Part shown: positions 1 to 10,000 of the stretch, in pieces
Layout of the letters: each line of letters begins with the position of its first letter
Numbering within the stretch: the first letter of the stretch is position 1
DNA from: Bryobacteraceae bacterium CoA2 C42
GTDB lineage: Bacteria > Acidobacteriota > Terriglobia > Bryobacterales > Bryobacteraceae
DNA length: 34,189 bases
Reading direction: 5' to 3'
Assembly: GCA_019931245.1 (NCBI GenBank)
Contig: JAINDL010000055.1
Span: forward strand, 1-34,189
Translations under genes and position numbers: made by a program
Notes under the pieces: model-generated
The model's database searches: none
What the model was told of the DNA's origin: nothing
Seen by the model: the letters and a program-made list of their open reading frames with translations, nothing else

Positions 1-140
1 CCCGCCGGGCCGAAGCGAGTCCGTTGTGCGCGAGTTCCTCAGAAGCGCACAGGCCGCGCAGGCCCGGCACCAACGGGCGAGGAACTCGCCCCTCCCGCCG
101 GGCCGAAGCGAGTCCGTTGTGCGCGAGTTCCTCAAAAGCG
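1..140. repeat. 47-bp direct repeat with internal inverted arms
   Basis: Positions 1-47 recur at 94-140 with one mismatch (g42 versus a135), a period of 93 bp. Each copy contains CGAGTTCCTC (31-40 and 124-133). Between them lies the inverted arm GAGGAACTCG at 79-88, so a 10-bp perfect stem can form. The first copy begins at the window edge, so more units may lie outside. The function is unknown. It resembles a palindromic intergenic repeat family. Confidence 0.75.
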
Positions 141-826
141 AAGCCGCGGCAACTCCTCCAGGTCCGTGGCGAAGGGCCTCGGGCGCACCTCCCGCTCTCC
201 TTTCGTCCCCAAACCAGGACGCCGGCGGTGACCGAACCCTTGGGAATATCGATGCCGCAGCAGCGGCTAGGAACAACTCTCACCGAAACCTCCTGGGCGG
301 TTCGGATGGGAAGGACGCTCGAAAATACTCAGGCTATTCTTCTCGGGCTACCCGGCTCAACGAACCGTGTGCTCCACTTCGTGGTTCCTAAGCGCGTCCC
401 GGGTCAGATTCACGCACGGGCTCGAAGCACCAACCGCAAACCGACCCGCCTCCCTGCAACCAACTCCAGAATCGCTCACCTCCCGGCCCATTTTCATCCT
501 TCGCTTGTGCCTCCGCGCAAGCCGGGAATGAGGATTCACAACTCATCGGAATTTTTTCCCCCAATAACCACGCGGCTTCCGCGATACCCTCGCCCGGATT
601 CCCCCCGCCGCCATGCCACCCTCAAAGCATCCCGGAGATCGTTTCCCCATGTCCAGCCAACAACTCTTTCCCCGCGTCAACCGAACGCCCCTCCCGGCCC
701 GGCAGCCGCGATCCGCCCGGCCACCGGCGCCCCGGCAGGGCGTCGAACCCCGCCGGGGCGCCAGGTCCATCCCGTCTCCGGCGATATATATAACGCGCGC
801 GTCACGCACGCCCGCGGGCGGAAGCA

Positions 827-932
827 AGAACCCAGGAAGTTGTTCAAAAATAGGGAGTTACAAACTTGGTTCTTTCAAATTCCGTACCCAAATGAACCCA
901 ATAGAACCCAAGGAGAACCCAGGAAGAACCCA
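827..932. repeat. Helically phased GAACCCA heptamer cluster
   Basis: GAACCCA occurs at 828, 894, 904, 915 and 926. The last four starts are 10, 11 and 11 bp apart, about one helical turn. The 13-mer AGAACCCAGGAAG is present exactly at 827-839 and again at 914-926. A near-inverted copy (TTGGTTCT, 866-873) lies between them. On the minus strand the unit reads TGGGTTC. It could be a multimeric protein-binding site or simple-sequence expansion; the sequence does not say which. Confidence 0.6.
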
Positions 933-1152
933 AATCAAACCGCCTCAACCCAGGCCAACTGCACCAAGCGCCCCCATTCGCCGCCCCAAAGTCCAAGGCC
1001 GGCGTATAGCCACCACCGAACAGATCCTCGCCCCGGACGTCCCCGGGCTCCTCCCGCGCGAAAACCCGTGCGCCGCCAACCGCCTGCCGGCGTCCGGCCC
1101 CGCGCTCAGCGGCCGCCGCTGTCCTTCCTCGATTCAGATTAAAGTGGGGGTC

Positions 1153-3754
1153 ATGTGGCGCGCCATTTTCGTCCTGCTGGCCGTCCCGGCCGCCGCGCAG
1201 GATCCGGTCAAAATCCTGGAGACCCGCTGCGCCGGCTGCCACAACGCCAAAACGAAGCAGGGCGGGCTCGACCTCACCTCTCGCCCCGCCGCGCTGCGCG
1301 GCGGCCCCCGCGGCCCGGCCCTCGTCCCCGGCGATGCCGAAGCCAGCCCGCTCTATCAGTTCGCCGCGCACCGCAAAGAGCCGGGCATGCCCCTCGGCGG
1401 CGCCAAACTCACGGAAACCGACTTGGCCGCCCTCGCCGCGTGGATTCGCGCCGGCGCGCCCTTCACTGGCCCCCTCGAAGACAAAACACACTGGGCGTTC
1501 GAAGCCGTGCGCCGGCCCGCCGTTCCCGCCGGCGCCGGCCATCCCATCGACGCCTTCCTCGGCCCGTCCGCCGAACCCGCCAATCGCTACACGCTCCTGC
1601 GCCGCGTCTCGCTCGACCTCACCGGCTTGCCCCCCACGCCCGCCGAAATCAACGCCTTCCCGGCCGGCCAATCCCCCGGCGCCTGGGACGCCGTCGTCGA
1701 CCGCCTCCTCGCCAGCCCGCGCTACGGCGAACGCTGGGGCCGCCACTGGATGGATATCTGGCGCTACAGCGACTGGATCATCGAATCCCTCAACGCCAAC
1801 AAAAGCTGCGGCCAAATGGTGCGCGAAATGCTCGCCGCCAATGAAATCGCCCCCGGCGACCCCAACGCCCTGCGCGCCACCGGCTTCCTCGGCTTAACCC
1901 TCAAATGCGCTCGCTGCCACGATCATAAATACCATCCGCTCTCGCAGGAGGACTACTACCGCTTCCGGGCCTTCTTCGAGCCCCACGATGTCCGGCTCGA
2001 CCGCGTCCCCGGCCAGGCCGACCTCGCGAAAGACGGCCTCGCCCGCGTCTTCGACGCAGCCCCGCGGCAGGACCTCGCCAACGCCGCCGGAACCTTTCTC
2101 CAGCCGGCCATCTACGCCGATACCTTTCTCTTTCACAAAGGAGACGAAAAGAATCCCGATAGATCCCGGCCACTCTCCCCGGCCACGCCCCCGGCTCTCG
2201 GTCCGGGCATTGCCGCCGTCCGGCCCGTCGCCCTGCCCGTGAACAGCTACTATCCCGATCTGCGGCCCGAGGTGCGCGCCGCTCTTCTGGCCGCCGCCCA
2301 GGCCCGCGTCGAGGACATCGCACGCGACCTCGCCGGGACGCGCGCCCGCCCCAACGCCGCGCGGACGGCCCTTCCCTGGGTCCGCCCGGCCGGCCCGGCG
2401 GTAGACTTCGACCGGCAGGTGAAGCCTCTGCTCGAAGCCCGTTGCGGCGGCTTCAACGTGGCCACGGCGAAATCGGCCATGGCGGGCGGCAAACGCTTTG
2501 GTGCGGCCGTCGAAGTCGGTAGGAGCGCGCAGAGCCCGCTGCTCCGAATTGTTCGGGGTGAGTTGTCGCCGCGGATGCCGTTGAACGGCCCGCCCCTCAC
2601 GTCGGCTGAAATCGCGCTGCTGGCGGCGTGGATCGACGGGATGGAACCCCCGCCCCCGGCCGCCCTGGTGCGCGAGGCCGAAGAGCGCCTCGCGGTGGGA
2701 GAAAAGGAGTTGACCGCCGCGCGAGCCCACGTCGAACCCGGCGCCCCGGCCAATCCCGATCCCGCCCGCACTGAACCGAACGGCGGTACCGCCACAGAAA
2801 CCCTGGCCGCCCAACCAGCCCAGCCCAACGCCCCTACCCAACCCGCCGGCGACGAATCCAAACCCGCCCAAAGCCCCGGCGCCCTCGCCGCGCGCACCGC
2901 CGAAGCCGAACTGCTCCGCGCCCAGCAGCGCCTCGCCGGCGCCCTATCCGCGGAAAAACTCGACGACACCAAAGTCGCCCCCGCCAAGCGCGCCCTCGAA
3001 CAAGCCATCGAAGCCCTCAACAAACCCGCCGAAGGCTATACCCCCCTCGGCCCGCTCTACCCGAAAACCGCCACCGGACGCCGCACCGCCCTCGCCGTAT
3101 GGATCACCCGGCGTGACAACCCCCTCACCGCCCGCGTCGCCGTCAATCACATCTGGCTCCGCCACTTCGGCACGCCCCTCGTCGCCAGCGTCGCCGACTT
3201 CGGGCGCAACGGCAAAACGCCCACCCATCCCGCTCTGCTCGACTGGCTCGCCGCCGAGTTCGTGGACTCCAACTGGGATTTGAAAACGCTGCACCGGCTC
3301 ATCGTCACCAGCCAGGCCTACCGCGCCCGAACCACCACCGCCCCGCGCCTCGAAGCCGAAGTCATTCGCGATTCCGTGCTCGCCGCCGCCGAAAACCTCG
3401 ACCTCACCATGAGCGGACCGGAACTCCACGAAGAGTCCCAGGCCGATACCCCCCGGCGCAGTCTCTACTTCCGCGTCACGCCCGACGCTCAACTGACCTT
3501 CCTCAAGGTCTTCGATGGCGTCGATCCCTCCGCCTGCTTCGTCCGGCCCGAAAGCATCGTGCCCCAACAGGCCCTCGCCCGGGCCAACAGCCGCCTGAGC
3601 CTCGAAAACGCCCGCCGCCTGGCCGCACGCCTCGCGCCCGCCCACGGAAGCCGAACGCGCCCTCGCCCGCAACTACCTCGGCAACAACCCGGATCGCCGC
3701 GCGCTGCTCATCCACGCTCTCTTCAACCGCAACGAATTTGTGACCATCCGATGA
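1153..3754 (+). pseudogene. PSD1 cytochrome/DUF1549/DUF1553 protein, frameshifted and decayed
   Basis: A secreted protein of the planctomycete-type cytochrome family: signal peptide (residues 1-16), PSD1-type cytochrome c with CAGCH at 26-30, DUF1549 with CARCH at 252-256, a second cytochrome-like segment, then DUF1553 (a DNPLTARVAVNHIW-like block and an EAEVIRDS block). The family sits with DUF1501 proteins; its role is poorly defined. The second cytochrome segment reads CGGFN at 431-435 where CxxCH is expected. Frame 1 gives family-like sequence to about 3636. The proper C-terminus (SRPPTEAER...EFVTIR, then TGA 3752-3754) continues in frame 2, so there is a frameshift near 3630-3640. From memory of the family, about 20 residues also appear missing near 1776, 40-50 near 1888, and others near 3345 and the frameshift. 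Frame 1 runs on without a stop into the next gene, giving an artificial fusion. The start at 1153 was chosen because the signal peptide begins there. Confidence 0.75.
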
Positions 3755-5157
3755 AACGGCGAACCTTTCTGGCAGATACGGGTATCGGAATGACGGGCCT
3801 GGCGCTCGGCGCGCTGCGGGCGCGCTGCGCCACCCACCACGCGGCGAAAGCCAAACTCGTCATCTGGATCTCTCTCGAAGGCGGACTCGGCCAGCTCGAA
3901 TCCTTCGACCCGAAGCCGGAACTGAACAAGTGGGCCGGCAAAACCATCGCCGAGACTCCCCATCGCGGCGTCCTCGACGCGCCCTTCACCAAGCAGAACG
4001 TCGTCGAGTTCACCGCCAACGATCGGAAGCTGATGACCACCGTCCTGCCCCTCCAGGTCGGCTTCCGGCGCCACGGCCAAAGCGGCCTCGCCATCAGCGA
4101 CTGGTGGCCCCACGTGGCCGGACTGGCCGACGAACTGGCCGTCGTCCGCTCCGTCTGGACCATCGACAACGATCACGCCGCGCAACTGCAGTTCCACACC
4201 GGCCGGCATATCTTCCAGGGCTACTTCCCGTCCATCGGCTCCTGGGTACACTGCGGGCTCGGCACCCTCAACGAGAACCTGCCGGCCTTCGTCGTCCTCG
4301 GGCCGCCCACGCCGCCGCACCTCGGCGGCGCCGGCACCTACGGCGCCAACTACCTCGGGCCTCGCCACAGCGGCGTCCTGCTCGCCAGCGACCCCGCGCA
4401 CCCCCTACCCTACGCCGCGCCCGGACTGGCCATGACGCCCGAAGAGCAGCGCCGGCAGTTCGAGTTCATCGGCCAGCTCAATGCCCTCGACGCCGTCGAG
4501 TATCCGGAGGACTCGAGCGTCCGGGCCCGCATCAAATCCTACGAACTGGCGTTCCGCATGCAGTCAGCCGTGCCCGAAGTCTTCCGCCACGCGGCCGAGT
4601 CCGCCGATACCCGCCGCCTCTACGGCCTTGAGCAGGAAAAGACCCGGCACTTCGGACAGGATCTGCTGACCGCCCGGCGCCTCTTCGAACGGGGCGTCCG
4701 CTTCGTCCAGATCTTTCACGGATACCGGACCGACGCCAACGGCTGGGACTCCCACGCCGAGCTGAAAAAAAACCACGCCCGGCTCTGCGGCGAAGTCGAC
4801 GGCCCCATCGCGGCCCTGATACGCGACTTGAAGCAACGCGGCATGCGCGACGAAACCCTCCTCGTGATCGGCACCGAGTTCGGGCGCACCCCGGGCGTCG
4901 AAGGAGCCCGCGAAGGCCGCGACCACCACCCGTTTGGCTTCTCCGTTGTCATGGCCGGCGGCGGTCTCAAAAAAGGCATCGCCCACGGAGCCACCGACGA
5001 AATCGGCTTCCACACGGTCGAAAACCGCCACTATGTCACCGATATCCATGCCACGGTCCTGCACCAGTTGGGCCTCGACTCGCGGAAACTGGAGATCCCG
5101 GGACAAAAGCGGCTGGAAATCGATATCGGAGCCCCGATCCGCGAGATTATTGCGTAG
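3751..5157 (+). CDS. DUF1501 family secreted protein
   Basis: This 468-residue protein begins MKRRTFL with a short hydrophobic stretch, a Tat-like or export leader. It has the DUF1501 (alkaline-phosphatase/sulfatase-like superfamily) landmarks: GGLGQLESFDPKPELNKWAGK near residues 45-65, a DNDHAAQLQFHTGRH block, GWDSHAELKKNHARLC, a GTEFGRTPG motif and the late HHPFGFSVVMAGGG segment with candidate metal-binding His/Asp residues. Its ATG overlaps the true TGA of the upstream PSD1 gene (ATGA at 3751-3754), the usual coupled arrangement of this pair. That overlap argues for separate genes rather than a fusion. The family role is not established. The 3' end overlaps the convergent NlpC/P60 gene by 11 bp. 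Confidence 0.85.
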   Translation: MKRRTFLADTGIGMTGLALGALRARCATHHAAKAKLVIWISLEGGLGQLESFDPKPELNKWAGKTIAETPHRGVLDAPFTKQNVVEFTANDRKLMTTVLPLQVGFRRHGQSGLAISDWWPHVAGLADELAVVRSVWTIDNDHAAQLQFHTGRHIFQGYFPSIGSWVHCGLGTLNENLPAFVVLGPPTPPHLGGAGTYGANYLGPRHSGVLLASDPAHPLPYAAPGLAMTPEEQRRQFEFIGQLNALDAVEYPEDSSVRARIKSYELAFRMQSAVPEVFRHAAESADTRRLYGLEQEKTRHFGQDLLTARRLFERGVRFVQIFHGYRTDANGWDSHAELKKNHARLCGEVDGPIAALIRDLKQRGMRDETLLVIGTEFGRTPGVEGAREGRDHHPFGFSVVMAGGGLKKGIAHGATDEIGFHTVENRHYVTDIHATVLHQLGLDSRKLEIPGQKRLEIDIGAPIREIIA

Positions 5158-5569
5158 GGCGCGGCTCGTCCCCAGCAACCGGCAGGCGCCGGTAGCCGAC
5201 AATCTTGGGCGCCCAGTAAGGAGCCAGCGGAGCCCGGATCGTCCCCTGGCTCGAAGAGGCGTGAAAAAACGAACGCTGATCCTGCAAAATACCCACGTGC
5301 TTCAGATCATCGAAAAAAACCAAAGTGCCAAAGTCGGGCTGCGCCGCCGGCTCGGTGGCCATGTACAGCTTCCGCGCGGTCGTGCGCTTGAGAAAAACCC
5401 CGTTGTCGGTCAGCATTCTCCAGACAAAACCGGAACAGTCATAGCTCTTGTGACCGGTCGCGCCCCACACGTAAGGCCGCCCCAGATTCGCCTCCAGCCA
5501 GGCCGTCAGGCTCTGCGCCAGTTCGCCGGGCAGCGCGGCGGCCAGCAGCACCACCACCAGTAGCTTCAC
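5147..5569 (-). CDS. Secreted NlpC/P60-family cysteine peptidase
   Basis: A 140-residue protein with an N-terminal signal peptide (about residues 1-18) and a compact NlpC/P60 fold. The catalytic Cys is C45 in YDCSGFVW, the likely catalytic His is H91 in DLKHVGIL, and H103 is a candidate third polar residue. Members cleave peptide bonds in murein stem peptides, so a cell-wall hydrolase in the periplasm is the likely role. The start is GTG, overlapping the stop of the DUF350 gene by 4 bp (GTGA), which suggests translational coupling. It is short but holds the complete catalytic core. Substrate specificity cannot be read from the sequence. Confidence 0.85.
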   Translation of the reverse strand: MKLLVVVLLAAALPGELAQSLTAWLEANLGRPYVWGATGHKSYDCSGFVWRMLTDNGVFLKRTTARKLYMATEPAAQPDFGTLVFFDDLKHVGILQDQRSFFHASSSQGTIRAPLAPYWAPKIVGYRRLPVAGDEPRPTQ

Positions 5570-5772
5570 TTGATCGCGCTCCCGAGCAGCAGGCCCACGC
5601 CCACGAACAGCCCGGCGAGAAACACCGCCACCGCGAGATTCCCCTTGGCCAATTCAACCGGGAAATTCAACTCGGGCGTCAGCCAGTCAAACAGCTTATA
5701 GATTGCAAAGAAGCCGACAATGCCGCACCCGAGAGAGATAAGGATGCTGGTCAGATAGTTGGCAAGATTCAT
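5566..5772 (-). CDS. DUF350-family small membrane protein
   Basis: A 68-residue protein with two hydrophobic helices (about residues 5-28 and 44-66) joined by a short polar loop (DWLTPELNFPVELAKGN). The pattern fits a single-repeat DUF350 inner-membrane protein, whose function is unknown. I chose the ATG at 5772 because the longer frame would begin at a TTG and add unrelated sequence before the first helix. It overlaps the downstream NlpC/P60 gene by 4 bp, so the two are probably co-translated and may act together at the envelope. Confidence 0.75.
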   Translation of the reverse strand: MNLANYLTSILISLGCGIVGFFAIYKLFDWLTPELNFPVELAKGNLAVAVFLAGLFVGVGLLLGSAIK

Positions 5773-5821
5773 ACGGGAGATTGTGTCGAGCCACGTTCCG
5801 GATGTCAATGCCTGTGAACCG

Positions 5822-6976
5822 CTACTCCACCGCCGCCAGCACCGCGTTCGAGGCGCGCGACAGCAGCGCGCCCTGATCAGCCGAGACCGGCCGGTTCGTC
5901 AGGATAACCGTAATCAAATCGAGCTCAGGATTGGCCCACGCCACCGTGCCCGTGGCGCCCGAGTGACCAAAAGTCCGAGCCGAGTTTTTGTCCCCGAAAT
6001 ACATCCAGGCGGTCGAGCGGCCCAGCGCCCATCCAAGCCCCCAGGGGTGCCGTAAATGCGTGTTCTGATCGGTAGTCATGGCGGTCACCGACGCCGGGGA
6101 CATCCAACGCTTGCCCCGGCTCATCCCTTTCGCAAGAAACGTCTGCAGAAGAAGAGCGAGGTCGGTGGTCGTGCTGTGCATGCCTCCCCAAGGGTGGCCC
6201 ATGTCCCGCCAGTAGGGGCTGTTGGGCCCGAAGCGTTCGCTGTCCGCCCGGTTCGGGTTGGGCCCTTCGTCACACCAGACGGTATCGGAAATCTCCCCGC
6301 CCGCGGGAAGGCCCAGCGCGCTCCCCCGCATGCCGAGGGGCACGAACACCTCCTGGCGCAAGAAATCGCGTAGCCGCTGTTTGGTGACGCGCTCGACAAT
6401 CTCGCCCGCCAGTAGCGTGCCCATGCTCTGGTAGCGGAAGTCCGTGCGCGGGGCATAAAGCAGCGGCGTCGTCATGGTAGCGGCCACAAACCGGCTGAGC
6501 GGGGCGTGCGCGCGGCGCAGTTCAATGTTCTCGGGGAGCATGTCGGGCAGACCGGAGATGTGACTCAGCAGGTCGCGGACGCGGACAGCCGCGCGGTCCG
6601 CCGCGCGGAACTCCGGCAGGTACTTGACGACCGGATCATCCAGGCGCACCAGACCGCGGTCCACCAACAGCAGCAGCGCGCTGACGGCGACGGGCTTGGT
6701 GATCGAGGCAAGCAGATAAACCGCATCCGGCGCCACGGGGGCGCCCCCGCGACCCGGCCCCCTTTTGCCGAAGCCGCGGTGCAGGACGATCTGGCCGCGC
6801 CGGGCGACGAGGATGGACGCCGCGCCGAGCTTGCCGGACTCCACCTCGCCTTTCAAAATGGCCGCGGCGGCTTCGAGGCCCTCGGGCGACATACCGGCGG
6901 CGCGAGCGGCGCCGGGACGTAGTTGCGCATTACCGGAAACGGCGAGCAGGACAAGAAGGCCAACGACGAAACGCAT
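5822..6976 (-). CDS. Secreted beta-lactamase-family (class C fold) serine hydrolase
   Basis: This 384-residue protein has a signal peptide (about residues 1-18, ending near GNAQ) and a Pfam Beta-lactamase fold typical of class C enzymes, esterases and DD-peptidases. The SxxK nucleophile motif is SITK at 91-94. The Tyr motif is YQS at 182-184, and a late GHSG supplies the HxG-like third motif. The WGGMHST and PWGLGWALG blocks are also typical. It probably hydrolyses an ester or a D-amino-acid peptide outside the cytoplasm; antibiotic resistance cannot be inferred. The start is the ATG at 6976, where the signal peptide begins; the longer open frame upstream is non-protein-like. It lies 62 bp downstream of the c-di-GMP gene on the same strand. 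Confidence 0.88.
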   Translation of the reverse strand: MRFVVGLLVLLAVSGNAQLRPGAARAAGMSPEGLEAAAAILKGEVESGKLGAASILVARRGQIVLHRGFGKRGPGRGGAPVAPDAVYLLASITKPVAVSALLLLVDRGLVRLDDPVVKYLPEFRAADRAAVRVRDLLSHISGLPDMLPENIELRRAHAPLSRFVAATMTTPLLYAPRTDFRYQSMGTLLAGEIVERVTKQRLRDFLRQEVFVPLGMRGSALGLPAGGEISDTVWCDEGPNPNRADSERFGPNSPYWRDMGHPWGGMHSTTTDLALLLQTFLAKGMSRGKRWMSPASVTAMTTDQNTHLRHPWGLGWALGRSTAWMYFGDKNSARTFGHSGATGTVAWANPELDLITVILTNRPVSADQGALLSRASNAVLAAVE

Positions 6977-7038
6977 GACCGATGATAAGAGCAAAGCGAG
7001 GCCGGACGCCACCGGCCCCGGACTCACTCGGCCTCGGT

Positions 7039-10000
7039 TTACTGCGGGGGCGTGGGACGGGTGGGGGTAGCGCCTCGCAGGGATCGTTCGAGCTGCAGGA
7101 GAGCGGCGGGATCGGCACAAAGGGAGGCCGGCACGGGCCAGGGCTGGCTAAGGCGGCGGGTCGCCAGTTCGAAGGCGGCTTCGGAATCGACCGGGCGGGA
7201 AAAGTAGTAGCCTTGGCCGATATTGCAGCCCAGGCGCGCGAGCAGGACCCAGTGGTCTTCGTTTTCAATCCCTTCGGCGATGACGCTGATCCCGAGGTTG
7301 CCGGACAGGTTGACTATCGATTCGACGATTTTTCGTCCCTCATTCTGCGATTTTTGCTGGGAGTCCATCGCATGTACGAAGGTGCGGTCGACTTTGACGG
7401 TATTGAAGGGCAGTTGGTGAAGTTGACCAAGGCAGGAATAGCCGGTACCGAAGTCATCCACTTCGAGGGCAACGCCCATGGCGGACAGCTCTTCGAGCGT
7501 CGACCGGGCGACGCCCGGATCGGCGGCGAGCATTGTTTCGGTGACCTCAAGATGGAGCCGGTGGGGATCGAGGCCGGTTTCGGCGAGTACGGAGGCGACA
7601 ACGGTCGCGAGTTTGGGATCGTTGAACTGGAGCGCGGAGAGGTTGATGCTGACCGACAGGCCGCCGCAGGCGGGCAGGCGGGACTGCCAGGCGGCCAACT
7701 GGCGGCAGCCCTGCTCAAGCACCCAGCGGCCGAGCGGGAGGATGAGTCCGTTCTCTTCGGCGGCGTAGATGAACTGGCTCGGCGGGAGGAGACCACGGGT
7801 GGGGTGCTGCCAGCGGACGAGGGCTTCAAAGCCGGACAAGCGACCGGTGGCCAGATCGACCTGGGCCTGATAGAAGAGTTCGAACTCGCCATCGTCGAGA
7901 GCGCGGCGCAGATCGGTTTCGAGCGCAAGACGGGCGATGGCCGTGGCGCGCATGCTGCTGTCGAAAATGCGGTACCTGCCACGGCCGGCGCTCTTGGCAT
8001 GGTACATGGCGGTATCGGCGTTGCGCAGGAGGTCCTCGGCGGAGGTCTGCGAAGGTTCGCTGATGGCGATGCCAATGCTGGTGGAAGCAAACAGGAGAGA
8101 TCCGTCGAGCGAGAAGGGAGCCTGCATTTCGCGCTGCACGGCCTGCGCCACGGCCACGGCGATGCGCCCGCCGGGGGCGTCATCGAGCACGACGACGAAC
8201 TCGTCGCCGCCGAGGCGCCCGACAAAACCAACTGCGCCATCGACCTGATCTAGGGCAGCCATCAGGCGGCGGGAGACGCCGAGCAACAGGTGGTCGCCTT
8301 TGACGTGGCCGAGGCTGTCGTTCACCATTTTGAAGCGGTCGAGGTCCATGAACAACAGCGCGAAGGGGCGGTTGGGGTCTTCCCGCTGCCGGCCGAGGAG
8401 TTGTTCGAGCCGTTCGAGGGCGGCCAGGCGGTTCGGGAGGCCCGTGAGAGGATCGACCAGTTTGCCGGCCGTGAGATCGGAGGCCGAACCGGCGATGCGG
8501 AGAGCGCGTCCATCGGCTCCACGGACGGCCGCGCCGCAGGTCATCACCCAGCGCCAGGTGCCATCGCCATGCTGGATGCGGTGCTCGGATTCAAAGATCT
8601 CGATACCGTCCTGACGCAGGAAGGAGTTGAGGTCGGCCTGCAGGGAGCGGACGTCGCCGGGATGAACGCGCGTCAACCAGGCTTCGGGCGTCTCGCAGGG
8701 CGCGCCGGGCGGGATGCCGAGCATCTCCCGCCAGCGGGGCGAGTAGTAGACGGTCCCGGTGCGGAGATCCCAATCCCAGATCCCGTTCTTACTGCCGCGC
8801 ACGGCGAGGGCGTACCGTTCCTCGGCTTCGCGCTGGGCGGTGCGGGCGAGGCGCCGTTCGGTGATATCTTCGGCGACAACCTGAAAGCCGATCACGCCGC
8901 TCCGGGGATCGAGCAGGAGACGGCTGATTTGGGCCAGCCAGCGGGACTCGCCGCCGGGAAGGGTGACGGCAACTTCGACCTCGGCCGCATCGGTGCGATT
9001 CCGTATCTGGCCGATCGCGGCGCGCTGAAGAAGATGACGGTTGGGCCGATCGAGCCAGTGCTGGATCTTCGCCCCGGGCGGGACGGGCCCGAGAAGGCGT
9101 TCAAATGCCTCGTTCCAGGAGGTCAGCAGACCGGTGGGTCCCGTACTGTAGGAGATATCGCTCGTGCGGGAGAGCAACTGGAAGTAACGCGACTCGGAGT
9201 TCGCCAACCGGCTGGCCGAATCGCTCAATTGCGTTTCGAGGTCGGCCAGGAGACCACGGGACCGGCGATGATCGGCGGCGAGACGCTGGGCCAGATGGCG
9301 GAAGGCGTCGAGGACGGCGGCGAGCTCACCGGCCGATCCCATCGCCTCGCCGGGGGGCTCGACCGGGGCCGCCGGGTCATATTGGCGGATGCGCCGGGCG
9401 AGGTCGGCCAGCGGCGCGGAGAGCGCGCCGGCCATGCGCCGACCTGCCCACCAGGCGGCCACGCCGGAGAGAAGCAGCAGGAGGGCGACCGCCAGAAGAA
9501 AGCCACCGAGCGGCGCCGGAAAGGGGCCGGAGGGCTGGCGGACGGCCAGGCTCCAACCGCCGCCGGCCAAGGGGAGGCGAAGTTCGGGGCCGGGCGCGGC
9601 GCGGGCGCCGGCCGAGGCGACCACCGCACCCCGGGCATCATGGAGTCGGACGGCCGGGGCATCCGCAGACACGGCGGCCAACGCCGGCAGACGACGGGGA
9701 TCGAGAAGGCCGGCTACCACCCCGGCGAAGCGTCCGGAGGCGTCTATCAGAGGGACGCTCAGGGCGACCGCCGGGGGGCGACGCGCGTCGGCATCGGCAA
9801 GGGCGTTCGAAAGAAAGGGCTTTAGGGTCTGCTGGGGCTGCCGGAAGTAGTCGAGGGCGGCAACGGAGGTATTCTCCCCGGGTAGCGGCGGGGCGGTGGC
9901 CGCAGCGGGGCAGTAGAGTTGACAAATGCGGCCGTCCGGGCCGGTGACCAGCAGGGCCAGGAAGGCAGGATGCCCTTCGAGGGCGGCGGCCAGGGCACCG

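Larger units (their letters stand above)
1..1152. other. Long non-coding stretch upstream of the PSD1 gene
   Basis: I see no credible gene in this stretch. Open frames exist on both strands, but their products are Arg/Pro/Ala-rich and have no recognisable domain, which is what stop-poor GC-rich DNA gives by chance. It holds a direct repeat at the left edge, an AT-richer island around 780-940 with a TATATATA run near 783-792, and a cluster of GAACCCA heptamers. The reading frame into the PSD1 gene is open back to 613, but protein-like sequence begins only at the ATG at 1153, where a signal peptide starts. The stretch could be a promoter or regulatory region, or debris of lost genes. Confidence 0.6.

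Noticed and set aside
1-140. CRISPR array
   Set aside because: Only two units are visible, the repeat is 47 bp with its partner arm in the spacer, and no cas gene is present.
24-1142. Plus-strand open frame in the left non-coding stretch
   Set aside because: Its product is Arg/Pro/Ser-rich with no domain or signal, and it is interrupted by the repeats described; it looks like chance openness in GC-rich DNA.
613-5157. A single 1514-residue protein joining PSD1 and DUF1501
   Set aside because: The PSD1 C-terminus and stop are present in another frame, the DUF1501 gene has its own ATG and leader, and the first 180 residues before 1153 have no protein character.
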